Below are positions 57,567 to 64,000 of a stretch of 64,000 nucleotides of DNA, one piece after another. The notes beneath the pieces were generated by a model, which was not told the DNA's origin, made no database searches, and saw only the letters and a program-made list of their open reading frames with translations. Origin of the DNA: Synechococcus sp. KORDI-49 (GTDB lineage Bacteria; Cyanobacteriota; Cyanobacteriia; PCC-6307; Cyanobiaceae); assembly GCF_000737575.1 (NCBI RefSeq), contig NZ_CP006270.1:1367163-1431162 (forward strand), given 5' to 3'. Positions within the stretch are counted from its first letter, which is position 1. Every line of letters starts with the position of its first letter. The position numbers were made by a program, and so were the translations under genes.

Positions 57567-59885
57567 CTATTCGAGATACTCCACGTGCATGGTGTGAATG
57601 GATCCATTGAACTTGAATGGCGCACGTTCGTGGTAGTCGAGCGAAACAGGAGAACCAAGCGCCTGGCCGACATCCAGACAATCATTCGCCGTGAACAGCA
57701 CAGCTGCAACCCTTGGCACAGTGCCGTCGATCACTTGTGTGCCATTGAGGGACACCTTGATCGACAGCGGACCTCTTGGATCGTCGTCGGTGTGCTGGGT
57801 GACGATCTCCAGTTTGTGACGACCGGCCGGCAGTGGCTCAGCAGAGCGCAGCTTGGTGCGTTCAATGATGAACAGGTTGTATTCATAAATGAGAACCCCC
57901 TGATCCATGTACAAGGTGAGACCACCTGAATTGGCGCCGAGCTTGTAGAGCACACCACTGGCATTCTCTGGAATCTCCATGTCGATCGTGACTTTGTTGT
58001 TGAGGCAACCAAGTCGTGGAGCACAGGGTTCCGGAATGCGTGTGATGGTGCCTGGCAACTCCCAGGATGTTGCTGGCGGGGCAACCTTCAGCTCCGGGTG
58101 GAAGATGATGGTCCAGAGGCCACCGCCAATCGGCAGGTTTTTGTATTTGGCCGATTCCACCAGGAACAGATTTTTAAGCATCTGCAACTTCTCTGGATGC
58201 TGATCTGCGAGGTTCCTGCTCTGACTCCAATCCTCATCGAGGTTGTAGAGCTCCCAGTCATCGGTGTCGGGTGACCAGGTGAGGATGTCGGGGTCGACGC
58301 CCTTCACCCAGGGCAGCCGAGGCCCTACGGCCCCAGCCATCCAACCGTTGTGATAAATCGATCGAGAACCCATGATGTCGAAGAACTGGGTCTTGAGCTG
58401 ACCTGGTGCATCCGGGGCATTGAAGGCATAGGCGAAGCTGGTGCCGTGGATGGGATCCTGCTCAACGCCATTGACGATCTTGGGTGGAGTGATCCCCACC
58501 AGCTCATAGATCGTTGGCACGAGATCGTTGCAGTGGTGGAACTGCGACCGCGGCTTGGGATCCGGCTTGATGCCCTTGGGCCACTTGATCATCATGGGAT
58601 TACGGGTGCCGCCGAGATAGGAAGCCTGCAGCTTCATACCTTGGTAAGGCGTGCTGCCGGCCCAGGCCCAGCCTGCGTGATACATGTTGTCGACCAGCGG
58701 GGAGCCGAGCACATCCAGTCCGCCAAGTTCATTGAGAACCTCGATGTGCTGCTCAATTTCCGAGGCGACGGAGTTCTGAGCCAGCAGCTCGGAGATGGTG
58801 CCGTCCTGGCCTTCTCCGGAAGAGCCATTGTCACCCCAGATGTAAACAACGAGTGTGTTTTCCTCGTAGCCCAGCCGTTCAATTTCTGAGACGATGCGAC
58901 CGACTTGGTGATCGGTGTGTTCAGCAAAGCCTGCCAGCACTTCCATCAAACGTGACTGGAAGGGCTTCTGATCGTCAGGGATGGAATCCCAGGCTGCCAA
59001 ACGGGGGTGGCGTGGCGTGAGCTGGGCGTTCTCGGGGATCCAGCCTTTGGCCTTGGCATTTTTAAATGCCTTTTCGCGATACGCGTCCCAGCCCTCGTCG
59101 AACTTGCCCTTGTACTTGTCAGCCCACTCCTTATTCACATGGTGAGGACCATGCAGGGCTCCGGATGCCCAGTACATGTAGAAGGGCTGATCGGGGCGGA
59201 GCGCCTTGTGGGTTTGCAGCCAGTTGATGGCATCGTCGGCCAGGTCTTCACTGACGTGGTAGCCCTCTGCTGCTGTTTTCGGTGGCAACACCACCGTGGT
59301 GTTGCGCACCAGGTGTGGCTCATATTGAGAGCACTCACCTGCGAGGAATCCATAGAAGTATTCGAATCCAAGACCCGTTGGCCAATTTTCGAAGGGCCCT
59401 GCAGCCGTGGTCTCATTGGAGGGCGTGTTGTGCCACTTACCCCATGCTCCGGTGGCGTAACCGTAATTGCGCAGAACGTCGGCCTGCAGTGCACAGCTTT
59501 CCGGAATCCGTCCTGAATAACCGTCCCAGTCGTTAGCGAATTCACAGATCTGGCCGTTGCCCACGAAGGTGTGGTTGCGACCGCACAGCAGCGAGGAGCG
59601 TGTTGGTGAACACATCGCTGTGGTGTGAAAGCGATTGAAACCAACACCACCATCTTTGATCGCCTGAAGCGTGGGCGTATGAATTTCTCCGCCCAGGCAT
59701 TCCGGCATTGCCGGACCGGCATCGTCAATCAGCACCACAAGGATGTTGGGTGCGTCGTCTGGAAGCCTCTTGGGATCGGGGAGCGGGCTATACGTCGACT
59801 CCTGCATCGTCGTCCCGGCCTTGCTGCCCGACGGTTTTGCAGGAAACGGCAGAATCGATCCGTCGATTTGTGAATGGTTGGCCAT
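57567..59885 (-). CDS. arylsulfatase (Cys-type, formylglycine-dependent)
   Basis: Alkaline-phosphatase-superfamily sulfatase of 772 residues, cleaving sulfate esters. The metal-binding start NILVVLIDDAGPAMPE (Asp54, Asp55) and the CSPTR active-site motif (Cys92, to be oxidised to formylglycine) are clear; GAWGKWHN, YWASGALHGPHHVNKEWADKY and VVYIWGDNGSSGEGQDGT follow. The C-terminal third is a beta-sandwich-like extension typical of large AtsA-like sulfatases. No signal peptide is visible, so a cytosolic enzyme is likely. An AraC-family regulator gene lies upstream on the same strand. Confidence 0.93.
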   Translation of the reverse strand: MANHSQIDGSILPFPAKPSGSKAGTTMQESTYSPLPDPKRLPDDAPNILVVLIDDAGPAMPECLGGEIHTPTLQAIKDGGVGFNRFHTTAMCSPTRSSLLCGRNHTFVGNGQICEFANDWDGYSGRIPESCALQADVLRNYGYATGAWGKWHNTPSNETTAAGPFENWPTGLGFEYFYGFLAGECSQYEPHLVRNTTVVLPPKTAAEGYHVSEDLADDAINWLQTHKALRPDQPFYMYWASGALHGPHHVNKEWADKYKGKFDEGWDAYREKAFKNAKAKGWIPENAQLTPRHPRLAAWDSIPDDQKPFQSRLMEVLAGFAEHTDHQVGRIVSEIERLGYEENTLVVYIWGDNGSSGEGQDGTISELLAQNSVASEIEQHIEVLNELGGLDVLGSPLVDNMYHAGWAWAGSTPYQGMKLQASYLGGTRNPMMIKWPKGIKPDPKPRSQFHHCNDLVPTIYELVGITPPKIVNGVEQDPIHGTSFAYAFNAPDAPGQLKTQFFDIMGSRSIYHNGWMAGAVGPRLPWVKGVDPDILTWSPDTDDWELYNLDEDWSQSRNLADQHPEKLQMLKNLFLVESAKYKNLPIGGGLWTIIFHPELKVAPPATSWELPGTITRIPEPCAPRLGCLNNKVTIDMEIPENASGVLYKLGANSGGLTLYMDQGVLIYEYNLFIIERTKLRSAEPLPAGRHKLEIVTQHTDDDPRGPLSIKVSLNGTQVIDGTVPRVAAVLFTANDCLDVGQALGSPVSLDYHERAPFKFNGSIHTMHVEYLE

Positions 59886-60049
59886 GAATGAAGACAGCCC
59901 TATGGGGAGTTCACCCCTTCACTTTTAGTCAGACGATTGGGTGAGACAGGTCGGTTTCTCCAAGGTCTGAACTTTTGGGATCACGGCCGCGGATCCCCCG
60001 TCGTCGAGACAGGGTGTCTGGAATTGAGCCCATGAATGACCTGTGTGGT
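59886..60049 (-). promoter_or_regulatory. intergenic region between the AraC regulator and sulfatase genes
   Basis: 164 bases that should contain the sulfatase promoter and a binding site for the regulator encoded just upstream. No clear -10/-35 pair or repeat was recognised. Confidence 0.35.
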
Positions 60050-61063
60050 TCAGGCAGGGGCCTTGCTCAGCGTGACGCTTGGACTTTCGGAGAACAGCTC
60101 TTGATAGGCCCTCGCGAAATGACCGCGGCTGCGGAAGCCGAAATACTGAGCCACCTCTGAAACGGTGGTGAGTTGAGCTGTTTTGCGTCGCTCTTGGGAA
60201 CGCAGCATGCCGTTCACCTTCTCAAGACGGATACGCTTCAGCAGTTCCATCGGTCCGATGTCCAAGGCTTCCTTGGTGCTTTGGATCAACGTGCCCTTTG
60301 AGGCAAAAAGCATTTGGCAGATCTGGTCGAGGTTGGTATCTGCCGTGCCATGAAGAAAGCCCCAGCCGATCAGTCTTCGCACCAGCTCCTGACGAGGCGT
60401 GGAAACCATCGGAATAAAACAACCTTCTTCGTCGTGACAAGTTAGGCACTTCACGAAAAGGCCGTAAAGGCGATTACCTGCCTGCTGGGGACGGATGGTG
60501 TTTACAAATGAGTTCTGGATCAGAAACTCAAACTCTTTAGCCATATGCTGGTGCATCAGCGGGAAGCTTTGCAACGAATTGCTCATCTCCATCTCTCCAA
60601 TCATTGACTCCAAACCGAAATGCTCCAGATAGTCATTGAAGCGTCGGCCCGAGGTGATCGTCAGATAAGTGGTGGAGTCAGCGGAAAGTTCGAAGTGCGA
60701 TTCCAGCAATCCCTGCTTGAAACCATGAACGGAATAAGCCGACATGGGAACGCAGAAGACCTTGTGATCTTTGGCTTGACCGGAAGCTTCTATACAGAAA
60801 CTGATGCAGTCCGGACCCCGATCACCATTGAGAAGAATCCGATGCGTCGTGGTGATTTTGAGAAGCGTGACAGCCCCAAGCTGAGCAATCGACATCTCAC
60901 CTTTCAGCCTGCCGGGGGTGAGCTGCAAAGCATCAAAACGCTTACCCACCAAGTGAAACAGTTGACTCAGTTCAGATGCTGAATGAAATGAGTAAGAAGA
61001 GCCAGACACTCCTTGTTGAGACCATCTTTGATCCACGTTCATCATCCCTGGCGTCGCCTCCAT
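60050..61063 (-). CDS. AraC-family transcriptional regulator
   Basis: A 337-residue protein. The C-terminal 100 residues form the double helix-turn-helix (LDQICQMLFASKGTLIQSTKEALDIGPMELLKRIRLEKVNGML ... TVSEVAQYFGFRSRGHFARAYQELFSESPSV), typical of AraC/XylS activators. The N-terminal part (about 1-220) is a ligand- or dimerisation-type domain without clear cupin motifs. Placed 164 bases upstream of the sulfatase in the same direction, it is the obvious candidate to control it. AT-richer than the chromosome average (27 of 60 G/C at 60481-60540). Confidence 0.87.
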   Translation of the reverse strand: MEATPGMMNVDQRWSQQGVSGSSYSFHSASELSQLFHLVGKRFDALQLTPGRLKGEMSIAQLGAVTLLKITTTHRILLNGDRGPDCISFCIEASGQAKDHKVFCVPMSAYSVHGFKQGLLESHFELSADSTTYLTITSGRRFNDYLEHFGLESMIGEMEMSNSLQSFPLMHQHMAKEFEFLIQNSFVNTIRPQQAGNRLYGLFVKCLTCHDEEGCFIPMVSTPRQELVRRLIGWGFLHGTADTNLDQICQMLFASKGTLIQSTKEALDIGPMELLKRIRLEKVNGMLRSQERRKTAQLTTVSEVAQYFGFRSRGHFARAYQELFSESPSVTLSKAPA

Positions 61064-61228
61064 GCAGGATTGGCGTTCATACCCAACATCGTCAAAGTAG
61101 CCAGCATTGGCATCCCAGACCGAAAGTCATCGCACCTAAACACAACTGTGGCGCGTTGTGTTTAGCTTCAGTTTATGGATCCTCAGGATACCTGACGGGC
61201 ATGATCTGGTCACGCCAAGGCCTTGCGG
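61064..61228. other. intergenic stretch between argJ end and AraC start
   Basis: 165 bases, low GC, containing the region upstream of the AraC gene. No gene, tRNA or terminator is recognised. Confidence 0.35.
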
Positions 61229-62458
61229 TCATGTCGTGTAATCGGCGTTGATGCGTACATATTGATCTGACAAATCACATCCCCAGGCCGTACCCTGTCC
61301 GCCCCCGGAGCCAACGGCAAGACGGATCCGAACGGAATCATCCACCAGGTAGCGGCCATCGGCCCGCTCACTGAGATAAGCCGATGCCGCAGAACGATCA
61401 AATGCCAGGGGATGGCCTGCGTCCATCAACTGATGAGCCCCGATCCAGAGGGCAACTTCCTCTGGATCAAATGCCACCCCGGAACGACCGGCCGCTGCCA
61501 CGATCCGGCCCCAGTTGGGGTCACGACCATGGACAGCGGTCTTCACCAGCGAGGAACCGCAGATCGTCCTGGCGATCTGTCGTGCACCGGCCTCGGTGGA
61601 CGTTCCTTCCACCTGAACCTCAATCAGACATGTGGCCCCTTCCCCATCCCGGGCGATCGCCCGGGCGAGGTGTTGCGCCACCAGGGTGACTCCCTGCTCA
61701 AGCGTGGCGTGACAGGACTCCGGCAAGGGCTCACCGGCAGAGAAGGCCAGCACGGTGTCATTGGTGCTGGTGTCTCCATCCACGGTGATGGCATTGAAGG
61801 AGCGCTCCACCGCTCGCTGCACCATGCCTTTCCACACCTGGGAAGGCACCGCGGCATCACAGCTGATAGTGCCGAGCATCGTGGCCATATCGGGGTGGAT
61901 CATGCCCGACCCCTTTGCCATGCCACCGATCCGCACACTGCGGCCGTTGAGTTCCGCCTCAATGGCGATCTGTTTGTCCACCAGGTCTGTCGTCAGGATC
62001 GCCTCGGCAGCGGCTGAACCCCCCTCCGGCCTCAGAGCCTCCACCAGAGGATCAAAGCCAGCCAGCAGCACATCCATCGGGATCGGTACACCGATCACAC
62101 CCGTGGAACAGATCAGCACCTCCTCCGCATCCAGGCCAAGACGATCCGCCAGCGCCTGAGTGGCACGCTGACTGTCGATCAGACCACGGTCACCCGTGCA
62201 GGCATTGGCCTGGCCGGAATTGATCAACACCGCCCGCGCTGCTCCACCCTGCTGTTGCAGGCGATCTGCACACAGGTCAACGCAGGCGGCCCGCACACAG
62301 GATCGGGTGAAACTGCCGGCGCAGACTGCCCCCTGCGGTGCGAGCAGCAGGGCCAGATCGGGCTTGCCGGAGGGTTTCAATCCGGCCACGATGCCTGAGG
62401 CCAGAAAGCCCTGGGGTGCTGTGACACCGCCGGGCACCGGCTTCCAGGAGGACGCCAT
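61229..62458 (-). CDS. argJ: glutamate N-acetyltransferase / ornithine acetyltransferase
   Basis: Arginine biosynthesis enzyme of 409 residues that recycles the acetyl group between ornithine and glutamate and can also acetylate glutamate. The self-cleavage site is visible as KGSGMIHPDMATMLGTISCDA (Thr of ATML becomes the nucleophile of the beta chain). NSGQANACTGDRG and VDGDTSTNDTVLAFSAG are also typical. The ATG giving MASSWKP is chosen over a TTG nine bases upstream. Divergent from coaE. Confidence 0.96.
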   Translation of the reverse strand: MASSWKPVPGGVTAPQGFLASGIVAGLKPSGKPDLALLLAPQGAVCAGSFTRSCVRAACVDLCADRLQQQGGAARAVLINSGQANACTGDRGLIDSQRATQALADRLGLDAEEVLICSTGVIGVPIPMDVLLAGFDPLVEALRPEGGSAAAEAILTTDLVDKQIAIEAELNGRSVRIGGMAKGSGMIHPDMATMLGTISCDAAVPSQVWKGMVQRAVERSFNAITVDGDTSTNDTVLAFSAGEPLPESCHATLEQGVTLVAQHLARAIARDGEGATCLIEVQVEGTSTEAGARQIARTICGSSLVKTAVHGRDPNWGRIVAAAGRSGVAFDPEEVALWIGAHQLMDAGHPLAFDRSAASAYLSERADGRYLVDDSVRIRLAVGSGGGQGTAWGCDLSDQYVRINADYTT

Positions 62459-62497
62459 CGCCGTCAAGGGAGACTGTTCTCATCCTGCCTTTGCGGC

Positions 62498-63085
62498 ATG
62501 CAACGACGCATTGGACTGACAGGGGGAATCGCCAGCGGCAAAAGCACGGTTGGACGGTGGCTGGAAGCTCTTGGCTGGCCTGTGCTGGATGCGGATCATT
62601 TCGCCAGGGACGCCATCGGACCGGGACAGCCTCAGACCCTGGCCGTGCTGGAGCGCTACGGAGAGGTTGTGGCCATCGATGGATGCGCCATCAACCGAGC
62701 CGCTCTGGGCCGCATCGTGTTCAGGGACGCCTCTGAGCGGGCCTGGCTGGAGCAGCTGATTCATCCGGTGGTCCGAGAGCGGTTCGATCAGGCCCTCGAT
62801 GCCCTGGAGGATGAACCGGTGGTGGTGCTCATGATTCCCCTGCTGTTCGAGGCTGGACTCACGGGCCTGTGCAGCGAGATCTGGCTGGTCGACTGCGACG
62901 AGCAGCAGCAGCTGGCGCGGATGATGCAGAGGGACGGTCTCGATGCGGTGCAGGCCCGAGCCAGGCTCGGTGCCCAGTGGCCTCTGGCCCGCAAACGCCC
63001 GCTGGCAGATCGCTTGATCGACAACCGCGGCACCAAGGAGGAGCTGGAGGATCAGCTCAGCCGTTGCGTCCTGGCTCCGCCCTGA
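62498..63085 (+). CDS. coaE: dephospho-CoA kinase
   Basis: Last step of CoA synthesis. The 195-residue P-loop kinase has GLTGGIASGKSTV at the N-terminus, DADHFARDAIGPG, PLLFEAGLTGLCSEIWLVDCDEQQQLARMMQRDGL and a C-terminal [15 protein letters not shown]. Full length. Its 3' end overlaps the convergent hydroxylase gene by 29 bases. Confidence 0.96.
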   Translation: MQRRIGLTGGIASGKSTVGRWLEALGWPVLDADHFARDAIGPGQPQTLAVLERYGEVVAIDGCAINRAALGRIVFRDASERAWLEQLIHPVVRERFDQALDALEDEPVVVLMIPLLFEAGLTGLCSEIWLVDCDEQQQLARMMQRDGLDAVQARARLGAQWPLARKRPLADRLIDNRGTKEELEDQLSRCVLAPP

Positions 63086-63887
63086 ACCATTTCGTGATCA
63101 CCCACTTGCTGCCGGACTCGACCGGCAGAGCCTCATGCAGGGTGAAGGGGTTCGGCGTGCCATCGGCCTGCAGGTTGTTCCAGGCCAGCGCCATCCCGGG
63201 AACGGGGCTGAAATGCCGTCCGAGGCGACGGAACAGGGTTTCACCCCCTTCCTCCACGGCGTTGAGATAAACCATCACCGTCCAGGTGCGCTGGCCGCCG
63301 TTGCTGGTGTGCTGGGTGAACTCCTTGGTGCCGGGAGCGAACCAGTCGGTGTGCTCCTTGAAGTACTCCCCGGGGTCGTAACGCTGCCCCTGAATCGGCT
63401 CCGACAGCCGTGGGTCAACGCCCAGCAGGGCCGCGAAGCGTTGATCCAGGCGTGCGGCAAACCCTGGGTGGTCCTGCCGCAGATGGCAGGTGCGGCTGGT
63501 GCGGTAGTCGCTGCTTCCACGGGTGACGGTGGAAGGCTGGAGCGATCCGTTGATGGCCTCGATCAGCTCCCGGCATTCCTGACGGGACAACAGGCCGGGC
63601 AATTCATAGAGCTGGGCCAGGGGGGTGTCGAGCCGCCAGGCCCGCGGCAGATGGTCCGGTCGGGTGAGCGGGGCCTCGAACCAACGACGCCAGTCCGGTG
63701 TGGGGGCCGATGATCGCGGGACCGACGTCAGGACTGTTTCAGGCGAGTCGAGCACCGCTTCGATGGCTGCACGCTCGAACCCCTGAACCAAGGCGCGATC
63801 GATCAAGCCAACCGGATCGCAGCCGCGGTCACGATTGTGCAGCAACCATTCCCTCCAGGCATCAGGGATGGAGGGTCCGGTCGTCAT
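63057..63887 (-). CDS. 2OG-Fe(II) oxygenase, prolyl 4-hydroxylase-like
   Basis: A 276-residue protein. The C-terminal 180 residues match P4H-type dioxygenases: [17 protein letters not shown] (His, Asp), [24 protein letters not shown], and [21 protein letters not shown] (His and 2OG-binding Lys). The N-terminal 90 residues carry no recognised fold. The ATG overlaps the gatB stop as ATGA. Substrate unknown; peptide or protein proline is plausible. Confidence 0.87.
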   Translation of the reverse strand: MTTGPSIPDAWREWLLHNRDRGCDPVGLIDRALVQGFERAAIEAVLDSPETVLTSVPRSSAPTPDWRRWFEAPLTRPDHLPRAWRLDTPLAQLYELPGLLSRQECRELIEAINGSLQPSTVTRGSSDYRTSRTCHLRQDHPGFAARLDQRFAALLGVDPRLSEPIQGQRYDPGEYFKEHTDWFAPGTKEFTQHTSNGGQRTWTVMVYLNAVEEGGETLFRRLGRHFSPVPGMALAWNNLQADGTPNPFTLHEALPVESGSKWVITKWFRAEPGRNG

Positions 63888-64000
63888 TCCCCTTTGAGCC
63901 TGCGGCTGAGGATCTGATTGGCGAGCTTGGGATCAGCCTTGCCTCCCGTTTTCTTCATCAACTGCCCGACGAAGAAACCCTGCAATTTGGTCTTCCCGCC
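63884..64000 (-). CDS. gatB: Asp-tRNA(Asn)/Glu-tRNA(Gln) amidotransferase subunit B, C-terminal end (5' part outside window)
   Basis: The 38 visible residues read [20 protein letters not shown] followed by [18 protein letters not shown], the characteristic GatB tail (QxGFLVGQVMKxTxGxADPxxVNxLL). This tail helps bind tRNA. The stop overlaps the downstream hydroxylase start by 4 bases. Confidence 0.9.
   Translation of the reverse strand, partial: GGKTKLQGFFVGQLMKKTGGKADPKLANQILSRRLKGE

Overview
The window looks like a piece of a marine picocyanobacterial chromosome (Synechococcus/Cyanobium type). It is GC-rich and densely packed, with many stop/start overlaps. It carries menaquinone/phylloquinone-type men genes, a cyanobacterial-style pilMNOQ cluster and several small families known mainly from cyanobacteria (DUF3285-like, DUF3747). 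This assignment rests on gene content read by eye, not on a database search. No rRNA, tRNA, CRISPR array or insertion sequence was recognised, and no stretch longer than about 250 bases is without a gene.

Layout. 0-4.8 kb: naphthoquinone (phylloquinone) biosynthesis, with the end of the DHNA-CoA thioesterase, menE, menC and menA on the minus strand and the isochorismate synthase diverging. 4.8-9.7 kb: gshB/grxC, then prfB (with a programmed +1 frameshift), a DUF3285-like small protein, ybeY, dgkA, trpG/pabA and a degenerate metallo-beta-lactamase-fold protein. 9.7-11.6 kb: one AT-rich gene for a formylglycine-generating-enzyme-like protein without the catalytic cysteines, probably acquired by transfer. 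11.6-26 kb: housekeeping genes argS-hisC-asparaginase, nadC, mnmE, a DUF2062 gene, a Rel/SpoT (p)ppGpp enzyme, a fused two-domain peptide-type ABC ATPase, rlu/ylqF/usp and pgk. 26-30.8 kb: secreted proteins, namely a DUF3604 lipoprotein and a serralysin-like metalloprotease ending in cohesin-like and dockerin modules. 30.9-35.5 kb: a beta-hydroxyacid dehydrogenase, murG, a CobD-like enzyme and a periplasmic pentapeptide-repeat protein. 35.5-42.2 kb: type IV pilus pilM-N-O-Q behind rnhA and pyrD. 42.2-46.7 kb: a DUF3747 protein, a candidate small RNA, then rplL, rplJ (with an L10 leader), rplA, rplK, nusG and secE. 46.7-54.8 kb: clpB, gloA, eno, an AT-richer 2OG-Fe(II) oxygenase, an ABC1-family kinase and small proteins. 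54.8-61.2 kb: a lower-GC accessory block with membrane proteins (BASS-type transporter, DUF202, DUF1622), an arylsulfatase and an AraC regulator. 61.2-64 kb: argJ, coaE, a prolyl-4-hydroxylase-like enzyme and the end of gatB.

How genes work together. The men genes make the naphthoquinone head group used for phylloquinone of photosystem I. rplK/A/J/L, nusG and secE form the usual translation/transcription/secretion block, with an RNA leader that should let L10 repress its own synthesis. The pilMNOQ block forms the alignment complex and outer-membrane pore of a type IV pilus. The sulfatase block could form an organosulfate-use module (inferred). The strongest candidates for something undescribed are: a possible small RNA at about 43.0 kb whose 5' end is exactly complementary to the remembered core motif of the cyanobacterial sRNA Yfr1; the metalloprotease with cohesin and dockerin modules in a non-cellulosomal organism; the cysteine-free FGE-like protein in an AT-rich patch; and the sulfatase/AraC/transporter block.
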